A stretch of DNA of 43,435 bases from Chitinophaga pinensis (lineage in GTDB: Bacteria; Bacteroidota; Bacteroidia; Chitinophagales; Chitinophagaceae): positions 1 through 43,435 of the forward strand of contig CAMAQL010000008.1 of NCBI GenBank assembly GCA_945860605.1, given 5' to 3'. The notes beneath the pieces were generated by a model. That model did not search any database, had not been told where the DNA came from, and was given only the letters and a program-made list of their open reading frames with translations. Made by a program: the position numbers and the translations under genes. Positions 8,004 to 16,638 of this stretch are shown in pieces. Each line of letters begins with the position of its first letter. Positions within the stretch are counted from its first letter, which is position 1.

Positions 8004-9938
8004 ATGAATTATGTATCTGTAGAAAATCTGACTAAAAGTTATGGTATTATGCCCTTATTTAAGGGGATCAGCTTTAATATCAATGAGGGCGACAGAATTG
8101 CCTTAGTGGCCAGAAATGGGATTGGTAAAACGACGCTTTTAAGAATATTGTCAGGCAAAGAAGTACCAGATTCGGGTACTGCCAAAGTGCATAAAGATGT
8201 GCATTTGGTTTTATTTGAACAAGACCCTCAATTTATTGAAACTGCTTCGGTAACGCAGAACTTATTCAATCAAGCACATCCAATCATGAAGGCCATTAGC
8301 AATTACGAAATGGCGATGGAGACAGAAGATGAAAATTTGATTACAGATGCCATTATGGAAATGGAGGAAAATAATGCTTGGGACTTTGAATCAAAAGTAA
8401 AAACTATTTTAACACAACTTAATATCCATCATTTAGAACAGCCGGTTTCAAAATTAAGTGGTGGACAAAGAAAACGTGTATCCCTAGCAAAAACATTGAT
8501 CCAAATTGGTTTTGAGCCAAAGCACGTTTTGTTATTGATGGATGAGCCAACCAACCACTTGGATTTAAATATGATTGAATGGTTAGAAAATTACTTGGAA
8601 CAAGAGAAAGTAACATTATTACTTGTGTCGCATGATCGTTATTTCTTAGAAGCAGTCACAGATGAAATATGGGAATTAGAAAGAGAAAAACTATATAGTT
8701 ATAAAGGGGATTATGAAAATTATTTAGAAAAGAAAGCTGCAAGGATAGAATCTGAGTTGGCAAGTATTGATAAAGCAAAAAATACCTTTAGAAAAGAATT
8801 AGAGTGGATGCGTAAGCAACCAAAAGCAAGGACAACAAAGAGTAAAAGTAGGCAGGATAATTTTTATGATGTTGAAGCGAAGGCAAAACAAAAGATAGAA
8901 GACACCAATTTGCAGCTAGACATGAAGATGACCCGATTGGGTGGTAAAATTATCGAAGCAATTAAAGTATATAAGTCTTATGGCGATCTGGTTGTGCTAA
9001 AAGGCTTTGATTATACCTTTAGTAAAGGAGAACGCATTGGTATTGTAGGCAAAAATGGGGTTGGTAAGTCTACCTTCTTGCAAATTTTACAAGGATTGAC
9101 AGCTCCGGATAGTGGCAAAATCAATGTGGGAGATACCATTGTTTTTGGTCATTTTTCTCAAGAGGGACTTACTTATAAAAAGGACATGCGTGTCATAGAA
9201 TACTTAAAGACATTTGCAGAACAGTTTCCTTTAGCAAGTGGAGGCACATTGAGTGCAGCACAATTCTTAGAATTGTTTTTATTTACCCCTGACAAACAAT
9301 ATACTTATTTAAGTGCCTTAAGTGGAGGTGAGAAAAAGAGATTACAATTACTAACCATCTTATTTAAGAACCCTAACTTTTTAATTCTAGATGAACCTAC
9401 CAATGATTTAGATCTTCCAACACTGGCTGTACTAGAACAATTTTTGATTGATTTTGCAGGTTGTGTGTTATTGGTATCGCATGATCGTTATTTCATGGAC
9501 AAATTGGTTGACCACTTATTTATCTTTGAAGGAGATGGTGTAATTCGTGATTATCCTGGAAATTATACACAATTTAGAATTTTAGAAAAAAGTAAACAGA
9601 ACTACGCTTCCTTAAGCTCTGATATCACCACTAAGGTAGAGCATGAGCTTAAGCCAATTGCTCCGGCAGCTGCAACAAGTCCAGTAAATGATCTTGTAAT
9701 AGAGAACGCGCCAAAAAAAGTTGCTGAGAAAATGCCTTATAAAGAAAAATTAGAACTAGAACAATTGAACAAGTCCATGCCGGCATTAGAAATTAAAAAA
9801 GCGACACTCACCAACGAACTTAACAATACGACCGAAGATTATAATGCAATTACTGCACTTAGTGCACAACTGGCTTCGGTTACAGCCGAATTAGAAGCGG
9901 CAGAATTAAGGTGGTTGGAACTGAGCGAAAAACTATAG
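8004..9938 (+). CDS. ABC-F family ATP-binding cassette protein (Uup-like)
   Basis: ABC-F proteins are soluble twin-ATPase proteins that act on the ribosome or in translation quality control; they are not transporters. In this 644-residue protein, domain 1 has a Walker A at 36-44 (ARNGIGKTT, with alanine for the usual first glycine), signature LSGGQRKR near 151, and Walker B LLLMDEPTNHLDL near 175. A charged linker (about 245-315) follows. Domain 2 has VGKNGVGKST near 349, LSGGEKKR and FLILDEPTNDLDL. A C-terminal coiled coil from about residue 575 resembles Uup. I chose the ATG at 8004 because the TTG at 7989 lies upstream of and across the promoter. No transmembrane partner is nearby. Antibiotic resistance cannot be inferred. 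Confidence 0.9.
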   Translation: MNYVSVENLTKSYGIMPLFKGISFNINEGDRIALVARNGIGKTTLLRILSGKEVPDSGTAKVHKDVHLVLFEQDPQFIETASVTQNLFNQAHPIMKAISNYEMAMETEDENLITDAIMEMEENNAWDFESKVKTILTQLNIHHLEQPVSKLSGGQRKRVSLAKTLIQIGFEPKHVLLLMDEPTNHLDLNMIEWLENYLEQEKVTLLLVSHDRYFLEAVTDEIWELEREKLYSYKGDYENYLEKKAARIESELASIDKAKNTFRKELEWMRKQPKARTTKSKSRQDNFYDVEAKAKQKIEDTNLQLDMKMTRLGGKIIEAIKVYKSYGDLVVLKGFDYTFSKGERIGIVGKNGVGKSTFLQILQGLTAPDSGKINVGDTIVFGHFSQEGLTYKKDMRVIEYLKTFAEQFPLASGGTLSAAQFLELFLFTPDKQYTYLSALSGGEKKRLQLLTILFKNPNFLILDEPTNDLDLPTLAVLEQFLIDFAGCVLLVSHDRYFMDKLVDHLFIFEGDGVIRDYPGNYTQFRILEKSKQNYASLSSDITTKVEHELKPIAPAAATSPVNDLVIENAPKKVAEKMPYKEKLELEQLNKSMPALEIKKATLTNELNNTTEDYNAITALSAQLASVTAELEAAELRWLELSEKL

Positions 9939-9958
9939 GTCGTTCGTTTTTTCTAAAA

Positions 9959-9991
9959 AATGAGGCCTAGCGCACAAATAAATGAGGCCTA
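9959..9991 (+). repeat. Direct repeat AATGAGGCCTA, two copies 22 bp apart
   Basis: AATGAGGCCTA occurs at 9959-9969 and again at 9981-9991. The 22-bp period is about two helical turns, so bound proteins would sit on the same DNA face. Each copy contains the palindrome AGGCCT. The pair lies between the end of the ABC-F gene and the HTH regulator gene, making it a candidate operator. No protein binding is shown. Confidence 0.5.
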
Positions 9992-10082
9992 AGTTTTGCC
10001 AATGATTTTATCGATAGAGGTAATTTAGTAAAACGATACAGATAGAAACACTTTATCCAATTTATATCTAAATCTTATTATC

Positions 10083-10523
10083 ATGAAACCAATCGAACGA
10101 ATCGCGATCTTTATTCATTTCAAAAAAATCTCACCCCATGCTTTTGAAAAAAAGATTGAGTTGTCAAATGGGTATTTTTCAAAACAGTTAAAACATCTAG
10201 GTTCTGTGGGATCAGACATCTTAATTAGAATCCATCATGCCTATTCTGATTTAGACATCTTATGGGTTTTACTAGGAGAAGGACAAATGCTAAAAGAGGA
10301 AATATTGAATCATCAACAGATAGATAATTCAATACTGGAAGATTTCACGAATAAATACACGAATGAAAATAAAAAATTGAAGAAGCTCGAAAATGAATTT
10401 GATAAACTACAAACTTCATTAACTGATAAGGAAAAAATCATTGGCTTGTATGAATTCATGTTAAATGGGAATCCTCCAATAACCAGTAGTAGTAGCAGTA
10501 TTGTAAAGAGGATGGATGCCTAG
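10083..10523 (+). CDS. Small HTH (XRE/CI-like) regulator with coiled-coil tail
   Basis: This 146-residue protein has an N-terminal helix-turn-helix of the XRE/CI type found widely in Bacteroidota (about 1-65). The recognisable layout is AFEKKIELSNGYFSKQLKHLGSVGSD followed by an LDILWVLLGEGQML segment; proteins of this type typically read NLEWLLTGEGEML there. Residues 75-120 are rich in Lys, Glu and Leu and probably form a coiled coil, followed by a Ser-rich tail. There is no peptidase (LexA-like) domain. Direct repeats with 22-bp spacing lie about 90 bases upstream and could be its own operator. No exact TAnnTTTG box was found; TAAGTTTTG, with one extra spacer base, lies near the second repeat. 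Target genes are unknown. Confidence 0.75.
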   Translation: MKPIERIAIFIHFKKISPHAFEKKIELSNGYFSKQLKHLGSVGSDILIRIHHAYSDLDILWVLLGEGQMLKEEILNHQQIDNSILEDFTNKYTNENKKLKKLENEFDKLQTSLTDKEKIIGLYEFMLNGNPPITSSSSSIVKRMDA

Positions 10524-10569
10524 GTTCATGAATACTTTGAGGAATAAGCAAAGCTACGTATGGAAACAT

Positions 10570-10603
10570 AAAAAGAGGCGCTTCAATTGAAGCGCCTCTT
10601 TTT
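10570..10603. terminator. 34-bp perfect palindrome, bidirectional intrinsic terminator
   Basis: The two 17-base halves are exact reverse complements (AAAAAGAGGCGCTTCAA and its complement), with a GC-rich stem core GAGGCGCTTC and A/T tracts on both sides. RNA from either strand forms a hairpin followed by a U-run. It sits between the HTH regulator (plus, ends 10523) and gcvP (minus, ends 10633), so it can terminate both convergent units. Confidence 0.9.
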
Positions 10604-10632
10604 TAGGTACTATTTTTTACTTGCTATTATCA

Positions 10633-13482
10633 TTATGCATAAGACGCGACTGGCTCACAAGTACAAACAAGGTTTCTGTCCCCATGTGTATTGTTCACAC
10701 GTGCTACTGTTGGCCAGAATTTATTGAGCGCGACATAAGGCAAAGGGAATGCAGCTTCTTGTCTAGTGTAGGCATGTGCCCATTCATTAGCACAAATAAC
10801 ATGTTGGGTATGTGGTGCATTTTTTAATGGGTTATCTACCTTGTCAAAACGGCCAGATTCAATAGCAACAATTTCTGTATGGATGGCTAACAATGCATCA
10901 CAGAATCGATCTAATTCTGCCATGTCCTCACTTTCTGTAGGCTCAATCATGATGGTGCCAGCTACAGGGAAACTCATTGTTGGTGCGTGGAATCCATAAT
11001 CTATTAAACGTTTTGCCACATCTTCTGCTTCAATCCCTGCAGTTTGTTTAAATGGTCTTAGGTCTATAATAAATTCATGCGCACATGTACCATTCTTGCT
11101 AGTGTATAAAATCGTATAGGCTTTCTCTAATCTTGATTTCATATAGTTCGCATTCAAAATGGCATAGCTAGTGGCTAATTCCAATCCTTTTGCACCTAAC
11201 ATTTTAATGTAGGCATAACTAATCAATAAAATACTTGCAGATCCTATAGGTGCACCACTTACTGCATTGGTCGCATCTCCAAGCTTAATATGACCAGGTA
11301 AGAAAGGGGCTAATTTGTCATTCACGCAAATTGGTCCTACACCTGGTCCACCACCGCCGTGTGGAATCGCAAATGTTTTATGCAAATTCAAGTGACAAAC
11401 ATCCGCTCCAATTTTTCCAGGGCTTGTTAATCCAACCTGTGCATTCATATTGGCACCATCCATATACACCATACCACCATATTGGTGAATCGTGTTACAA
11501 ATATCCATAATGGTTTCTTCAAACACACCATGTGTAGATGGGTAAGTAATCATCAGTCCACCTAAGTGATCCTTATGCTGAATTGCTTTTTCAGTTAGGT
11601 CTGCCACATCAATATTACCAGCTTCATCACATCCCACTACAATCACTTTAAATCCAGCCATGACTGCACTTGCAGGGTTGGTACCGTGTGCACTAATTGG
11701 AATCAATACAATATTTCTGTGTGCTTCGTTTCTTGCAGCATGGTAAGAACGGATAGTTAATAATCCTGCATACTCACCTTGTGCGCCACTATTTGGTTGC
11801 AAGCTACAAGCAGTGAATCCAGTAGTTTGACATAAATAAGCACTTAACTCTTTTACAATTTCTTGATACCCGATTGTTTGACTTGCTGGCGCAAAAGGAT
11901 GTAATCCGCCAAAACAAGGCCAGCTTACTGGAATCATTTCTGTTGCAGCATTTAATTTCATGGTACAACTACCAAGACTAATCATGCTTGTATTTAAAGA
12001 AAGATCTTTATTTTCTAACTGCTTGATATAACGCATCATTTGTGTTTCACTATGATGTGAATTGAAAACAGGATGTGTTAAATAATCACTTGTTCGAACT
12101 AATTGCGCAGGGATGGCTGCGTTTTTGATATTTGCATTGAATGCATTAGCAGTTTTACCTGTCAATGTTTCAAATAACTGCACAATCAATTGAATATCTT
12201 TTGCAGAAGTGGTTTCGTCAATACTGATAGACACTGTTCCATTTGCAAAATAATTAAAATTGATGGCTTGCTTAGTTCCAAGCTCATTCAATTTAGCCGC
12301 ATCAAAACCTGTAAGGTGTAAGGTGTCGAAATAATATTCATTCACTTGTTGAATACCTAAGCTTTCTAATTGTTGCGCCAATCCTTGAGTCAATGCATGT
12401 ACTCTGGAAGCTATGGACTTTAATCCAACAGGTCCATGATACACAGTATACATGACAGCCATGTTGGCAAGCAATGCTTGTGCAGTACAGATATTAGAAG
12501 TTGCCTTTTCGCGTTTAATATGTTGTTCTCTTGTTTGTAAAGCCATTCTTAATGCACGATTGCCTTGTGCATCAATACTTGCACCAATCAATCTACCTGG
12601 CATCCCTCTTTTGAATGCATCTTTTGTTGCGAAATAGGCAGCGTGTGGTCCACCAAATCCCATTGGCACACCAAATCTTTGTGTGTTACCAACAGCCACG
12701 TCTGCGTTCAATTCGCCTGGACTTTTTAATACAGTCAATGCAAGCAAGTTGGCTACTAAAATCACCATACCTCCTAATTGGTGCATTTGGTCAATGAAGC
12801 TGGTGTAGTCTTGGATGGCACCATTGGCATTTGGATATTGAAGGATCGCCCCAAAAAAAGTATTGTCTATTGCTGCAGTTTTAAAATCTCCAGTCACTAA
12901 TTCCACACCAATTGGGTTAGCTCGAGTTTGTAAGACAGATTTTGTTTGTGCAAAGATCGCTTCGTCCACAAATAATTTAGGTTGACTAATTACATCTGAT
13001 TTATTGATATGGTTAAAGATCATCGCCATTGCTTCTGCGGCTGCAGTAGACTCATCTAACAATGAAGCGTTTGCAATGTCCATTCCAGTTAAATCGGTCA
13101 CCATGGTTTGAAAGTTCAATAAACTTTCTAAACGCCCTTGAGCAATCTCTGCTTGATAAGGCGTGTATTGTGTATACCAACCTGGATTTTCAAATATATT
13201 TCTTAGAATCACAGAAGGTGTAATGGTTCCATAATAACCTTGTCCAATAAAATTTTTCGCAACAATATTTTTTTCACCTATTGCTTTAAGGGATTGTAGC
13301 ATTTCAAATTCCGTCAATCCTTCTGGAATTTCCATTGGTTTTGTTAAACGAATATTTGCTGGTACAATTTTGTCAATTAATGCTGCTAAATTATCAACAC
13401 CAACTGCTTTCAACATTTTTGCACTATCTACTGGATTTGGGCCAATATGTCTTTGGATAAATTCTGCGCCACTTTGATTCAT
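10633..13482 (-). CDS. gcvP: Glycine dehydrogenase (decarboxylating), P-protein
   Basis: GcvP is the PLP-dependent glycine decarboxylase of the glycine cleavage system. It releases CO2 and passes the aminomethyl group to lipoyl-H protein. The 949-residue single-chain form is full length (957 in E. coli). Seen: the N-terminal half with FIQRHIGPN and YTPYQAEIAQGRLESLLNFQ, and the PLP lysine in NLHKTFAIPHGGGGPGVGP (about residue 702). The C-terminal half also carries SAHGTNPASAVMAG and the glycine-rich loop. I chose the ATG with first base 13482; a GTG 11 codons upstream overlaps the promoter. The gcvT, gcvH and lpd genes are not in this window. No glycine riboswitch is visible, because the leader is only about 30 bases. 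Confidence 0.96.
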   Translation of the reverse strand: MNQSGAEFIQRHIGPNPVDSAKMLKAVGVDNLAALIDKIVPANIRLTKPMEIPEGLTEFEMLQSLKAIGEKNIVAKNFIGQGYYGTITPSVILRNIFENPGWYTQYTPYQAEIAQGRLESLLNFQTMVTDLTGMDIANASLLDESTAAAEAMAMIFNHINKSDVISQPKLFVDEAIFAQTKSVLQTRANPIGVELVTGDFKTAAIDNTFFGAILQYPNANGAIQDYTSFIDQMHQLGGMVILVANLLALTVLKSPGELNADVAVGNTQRFGVPMGFGGPHAAYFATKDAFKRGMPGRLIGASIDAQGNRALRMALQTREQHIKREKATSNICTAQALLANMAVMYTVYHGPVGLKSIASRVHALTQGLAQQLESLGIQQVNEYYFDTLHLTGFDAAKLNELGTKQAINFNYFANGTVSISIDETTSAKDIQLIVQLFETLTGKTANAFNANIKNAAIPAQLVRTSDYLTHPVFNSHHSETQMMRYIKQLENKDLSLNTSMISLGSCTMKLNAATEMIPVSWPCFGGLHPFAPASQTIGYQEIVKELSAYLCQTTGFTACSLQPNSGAQGEYAGLLTIRSYHAARNEAHRNIVLIPISAHGTNPASAVMAGFKVIVVGCDEAGNIDVADLTEKAIQHKDHLGGLMITYPSTHGVFEETIMDICNTIHQYGGMVYMDGANMNAQVGLTSPGKIGADVCHLNLHKTFAIPHGGGGPGVGPICVNDKLAPFLPGHIKLGDATNAVSGAPIGSASILLISYAYIKMLGAKGLELATSYAILNANYMKSRLEKAYTILYTSKNGTCAHEFIIDLRPFKQTAGIEAEDVAKRLIDYGFHAPTMSFPVAGTIMIEPTESEDMAELDRFCDALLAIHTEIVAIESGRFDKVDNPLKNAPHTQHVICANEWAHAYTRQEAAFPLPYVALNKFWPTVARVNNTHGDRNLVCTCEPVASYA

Positions 13483-13514
13483 TTCAACGGAATTGAAAAG
13501 GTTAAAAATTGGCA

Positions 13515-13522
13515 CAAAGATA
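13515..13522 (-). promoter_or_regulatory. -7 promoter element TATCTTTG for gcvP
   Basis: The minus-strand reading TATCTTTG matches TAnnTTTG exactly and ends 32 bases before the gcvP ATG. Its position overlaps the alternative GTG start at 13515, which supports the shorter gcvP. Confidence 0.6.
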
Positions 13523-13581
13523 GGCTTTTAGCGCCGCCTTAAAAAAAGATCGGTCGTTAAATTGGCACGAATGGGGAAAGC

Positions 13582-13612
13582 TTGTGGATGAGACCTAAAT
13601 AGTTTACTTTTG
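13582..13612 (+). promoter_or_regulatory. Promoter TTG-N20-TACTTTTG for the YkgJ-family gene
   Basis: The -7 box TACTTTTG (13605-13612) is an exact match, and a TTG lies 20 bases upstream at the -33 position. The ATG at 13622 is nine bases after the box, so the leader would be very short. Confidence 0.6.
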
Positions 13613-13621
13613 TTATCAATT

Positions 13622-14101
13622 ATGCAAGCAAATACTGAACACTTATTTGATACGCCCGCCCCAGAGCAGCTTAAAAAATTCCAAAACTTTCTTAAAAGGG
13701 TGGATAAGCGCGTTATTTTAAAGCAATTGCCAGATTTGCACGAAGCTGCATTTGAGAAAATTGATTGTTTAGATTGTGCAAGATGTTGTAAAAATTATTC
13801 TCCAAGATTCAAAATGCCCGACATTAAAAGAATAAGTAAATACATGGGCATGAAAGAGACCGCTTTTATAGACCAGTATTTAAGTATGGATGATGAAGGC
13901 GACTATGTTTCTAAGACAAGACCTTGTCCTTTTTTAGGTACTGATAATGCTTGTGGCATTTATGATCATCGCCCAACAGATTGTCAAAGGTTTCCTTATA
14001 CCGACGAAGATGTTTTTTTCAAACGCATTCCAATTACAATGAAAAATGCAGAATTCTGTCCTATCGTGCATGATGTCATGAATGCACTTATTGCGAAATA
14101 A
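13622..14101 (+). CDS. YkgJ-family cysteine cluster protein
   Basis: This 159-residue cytoplasmic protein is of the YkgJ/UPF0153 family, thought to bind zinc or an iron-sulfur centre through conserved cysteines. Seen: CLDCARCCKNYSPRF in the N-terminal half, the motif RPCPFLGTDNACGIYDHRP, then TDCQRFPY and a final Cys in AEFCPIV. All family cysteines appear present. The function of the family is unclear; some relatives are annotated as Fe-S oxidoreductases without proof. I start at the ATG 13622, since the upstream TTG at 13610 lies inside the promoter box. Its stop codon directly abuts that of the converging MFS gene, with no intergenic base. Confidence 0.85.
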   Translation: MQANTEHLFDTPAPEQLKKFQNFLKRVDKRVILKQLPDLHEAAFEKIDCLDCARCCKNYSPRFKMPDIKRISKYMGMKETAFIDQYLSMDDEGDYVSKTRPCPFLGTDNACGIYDHRPTDCQRFPYTDEDVFFKRIPITMKNAEFCPIVHDVMNALIAK

Positions 14102-15355
14102 TTAATATTCCATTTCTTTTAATTTTGGTGCTTTGAACCAAGTGGTGAACACCACTAAAATGGTCATTACGCCACCAAATACCACAGAAGGAATCACACC
14201 CATTGCTCTTGCTGCCAATCCGCTTTCAAATTGTCCCAATTCGTTACTACTATTGATGAACATCGAATTCACCGACATCACCCTGCCACGCATATGGCTT
14301 GGTGTTTTGAGTTGAACAATGGTGCCTCGAACAATCATACTAAATCCATCTAAAATACCACTCATTAACAATGCAGCAAATGAGACCCAAAATATTTTAG
14401 ACAATGCAAATACAATGATACAAACACCAAAACCTGCGACTGCAAGTAATAATTTTTTTCCTTGTTTTTGTGTAACAGGGAATATTGTAATGAATATGAT
14501 AATCAGCATCGCACCAATATCAGTCGCTGCATTGAGCCAGCCAAAACCAATCGGGCCTACTTTTAAAATATCTCTTGCAAAAACGGGCACCATCGCGACT
14601 GCGCCACCAAAAAGCACAGCAAATAAATCAAGTGATAGGGCACCTAACAACTCTTTACTATTTAATACAAATCGTAATCCTTCTTTCACACTTTCTAAAG
14701 GTTTTTGTTCTACTACAGTGGGGTGTGGAGGTCTGGCACTAATTTTTTGAATAAAAAAGAAACCTACTGAAACCAATGCTACCACAAGGATTAAAGAACC
14801 ATGAATACCAAAACCTGCAATCATAAAACCTACACTTGCATGCCCAACTACCGAGGCGCTCAACCACATGCCTTGACTCCAAGTAGTGGCATTTTGTAAT
14901 AAATTTTTAGGTACAATTTCTCCCACCAAAGTACCAAAACCCGGGCCAGTAAATGAACGGATGATGCCTGTACAAAAAATAACAAAATAAATACCAATGG
15001 CGATTTCTAGGTTGCCAAATTGTGCTTTACCATAAGAGGACGACAAAAGTAATAAACTAATGGCGCAAAGAAAGTAGAGCGAAACGCCTCTTAAAATAAT
15101 TTTTCTTTTCTCACTTTTATCAATCACGTGGCCAGCGTATAAAGCAAGAGATACTGCAGGAATGACTTCTGCCAAACCAATCAATCCAATGGCAAAGGGT
15201 TCGTTGGTCAATTCATAAATCCACCAGCCAACCAATGTGCCCATCATCCTCAATCCCATGATAAACAAAAAACGCCCAATCATTAAATTCCTAAACTCAT
15301 GAATCCTTAAGGCGGCAAATGGGTCTTTGGTTAGTTGTGTTGCATTTTGTTCCAT
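14102..15355 (-). CDS. MFS transporter, EntS/MFS_3-like exporter
   Basis: This is a 417-residue inner-membrane protein with about 12 hydrophobic segments. It opens with an N-terminal FAALRIHEFRNLMIGRFLF block typical of the MFS_3 group, which contains the enterobactin exporter EntS and macrolide-type exporters. A loop motif VIDKSEKRKIILRG fits the MFS motif A position, and LMSGILDGFSMIVRGTIVQ and HMRGRVMSVNSMF are characteristic of the group. The substrate is unknown and no siderophore genes are near. It lies 21 bases after the deoxynucleoside kinase stop codon and may be co-transcribed with it. Confidence 0.85.
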   Translation of the reverse strand: MEQNATQLTKDPFAALRIHEFRNLMIGRFLFIMGLRMMGTLVGWWIYELTNEPFAIGLIGLAEVIPAVSLALYAGHVIDKSEKRKIILRGVSLYFLCAISLLLLSSSYGKAQFGNLEIAIGIYFVIFCTGIIRSFTGPGFGTLVGEIVPKNLLQNATTWSQGMWLSASVVGHASVGFMIAGFGIHGSLILVVALVSVGFFFIQKISARPPHPTVVEQKPLESVKEGLRFVLNSKELLGALSLDLFAVLFGGAVAMVPVFARDILKVGPIGFGWLNAATDIGAMLIIIFITIFPVTQKQGKKLLLAVAGFGVCIIVFALSKIFWVSFAALLMSGILDGFSMIVRGTIVQLKTPSHMRGRVMSVNSMFINSSNELGQFESGLAARAMGVIPSVVFGGVMTILVVFTTWFKAPKLKEMEY

Positions 15356-15376
15356 AACTATTTTGATAAGGTGTGG

Positions 15377-16009
15377 CTAGGGAAGTGTAAAATAATGTTG
15401 GCCTTCTTCTAGGTCTTTGTCTAGGGCGTCAGTGATGACTTTAAAATGCTTTTCGTTGTATAAGAAATCTGCATTACTAGCGTCCACAAAAATAGTTTTG
15501 ATATTATGTTGTTTGATATAGCTAGTATAGGTCTCCTGTAATTTAAATAAGTATTCGTCGGGGATGGATTGTTCGAATTTCCGGTTCCTTTTTTTAATAT
15601 TCCCTTGTAATTTATTCACTGGGGCATGTAAAAAAATCAGAATATCCGGCTGTGTCAATTGTTGTACAAAAACGTCAAACATTTTTTGATACAATCTAAA
15701 TTCTTCCTCGGGTAAATTCACCTTAGCAAAGAGCAAGCATTTCGTAAAAATATAATCCGAAACAGTGATGTTTTGAAACAGGTCATTGGACTTCACCATC
15801 TCTTGTTGTTGCTTGAATCGTTCTGCTAAAAAGAACAGTTCCAAAGGGAAAGCATATTGTTTTGGATTCTCGTAAAATTTACTCAAAAATGGATTGTCAG
15901 CGAATTCCTCTAAAACTAGTTTTGCATTGTAATGTTGTGCGAGTAATTGTGAAAGCGTAGTCTTTCCTGCACCAATATTTCCCTCAATTGCTATAAAATG
16001 ATGCTTCAT
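15377..16009 (-). CDS. Deoxynucleoside kinase (dGK/dAK type)
   Basis: This enzyme phosphorylates deoxynucleosides in nucleotide salvage. The 210-residue protein has the P-loop GNIGAGKTT at 10-18, the substrate-site segment EEFADNPFLSKFY, the catalytic-region text VSDYIFTKCLLFAK, and a lid with NIKKRNRKFEQSIPDEYL. The length and motifs fit the deoxyguanosine/deoxyadenosine kinase family rather than thymidine kinase; base specificity cannot be decided here. I chose the ATG with first base 16009, giving MKHHFIAIEGNIGAGK. A TTG upstream at 16033 overlaps the promoter box. folK lies 42 bases upstream. Confidence 0.88.
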   Translation of the reverse strand: MKHHFIAIEGNIGAGKTTLSQLLAQHYNAKLVLEEFADNPFLSKFYENPKQYAFPLELFFLAERFKQQQEMVKSNDLFQNITVSDYIFTKCLLFAKVNLPEEEFRLYQKMFDVFVQQLTQPDILIFLHAPVNKLQGNIKKRNRKFEQSIPDEYLFKLQETYTSYIKQHNIKTIFVDASNADFLYNEKHFKVITDALDKDLEEGQHYFTLP

Positions 16010-16030
16010 AATGCTTCTAATGCTTGCGGT

Positions 16031-16038
16031 CAAAGATA
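16031..16038 (-). promoter_or_regulatory. -7 promoter element TATCTTTG for the deoxynucleoside kinase gene
   Basis: The minus-strand reading TATCTTTG is an exact match, 21 bases before the ATG (first base 16009). It lies in the short gap after folK, so the kinase can be expressed separately. Confidence 0.55.
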
Positions 16039-16051
16039 AGTTTTGGATCCT

Positions 16052-16540
16052 TTACAGGTCGGTTTTTTTATGCACAACAGAGGCATCTTTCGAGGCTTTG
16101 TAGAGTGCTGAATTCGTTTTATGGAGGATCGGATGCACAAAATCAGGGGCTATCTCCACCAAGGGCGCCAATACAAAGTTGCGCAATGCTAGTCTAGGAT
16201 GTGGAATCGTTAATCCAGGTACTTCCATGATTGTTTGGTCGTAATAAATGATATCCAAATCGATGGTCCTGGGACCAAGGGGCATTAATCTTTCCCTGCC
16301 CATGGCTAGCTCAATTTCTAAAAGCACGGCCATCAAGTCTTGTGGGCTCAATGCAGTTTCGATGCATAAGGCTTGATTGTAAAATGCTGGCTGATCTTTA
16401 AATCCCCAAGCCTCGGTTTCAAAGATGGAGGATTGCTTTTGAATGGGGCCACATCTTTGTTCAATGCTATTTCGAGCATTTTCTAAATTGACCAAACGGT
16501 TCCCTATATTGCCGCCTATCATTAGGTATATATGGTTCAT
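16052..16540 (-). CDS. folK: 2-amino-4-hydroxy-6-hydroxymethyldihydropteridine diphosphokinase
   Basis: FolK (HPPK) transfers pyrophosphate from ATP to 6-hydroxymethyl-dihydropterin in folate synthesis. The 162-residue protein shows IGGNIGNRLVNLENA at the N-terminus, the pterin/ATP-site stretch FETEAWGFKDQPAFYNQAL, the Mg-binding signature GPRTIDLDIIYY, and PHPRLALRNFVLAPL. The start is the ATG with first base 16540, where family similarity begins; ATG at 16573 and TTG at 16588 are longer alternatives. It diverges from sppA. No other folate gene is visible here. Confidence 0.93.
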   Translation of the reverse strand: MNHIYLMIGGNIGNRLVNLENARNSIEQRCGPIQKQSSIFETEAWGFKDQPAFYNQALCIETALSPQDLMAVLLEIELAMGRERLMPLGPRTIDLDIIYYDQTIMEVPGLTIPHPRLALRNFVLAPLVEIAPDFVHPILHKTNSALYKASKDASVVHKKTDL

Positions 16541-16638
16541 AGAAGTATGCTGAAAATGAACGCAAATATCCATAATTTTACAAGGCAAACTTTATTTTTT
16601 TGCTGCTATTTTAGATTTCTTTACAATCAATCTTTTTT

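Noticed and set aside
13483..13515. Glycine riboswitch before gcvP
   Set aside because: The predicted leader is only about 30 bases, too short for a glycine riboswitch, and no such folding is seen.
14319..14750. 143-codon frame antisense to the MFS exporter
   Set aside because: Composition is that of a reverse-read membrane protein, with no recognisable domain; it is a shadow of the real gene.
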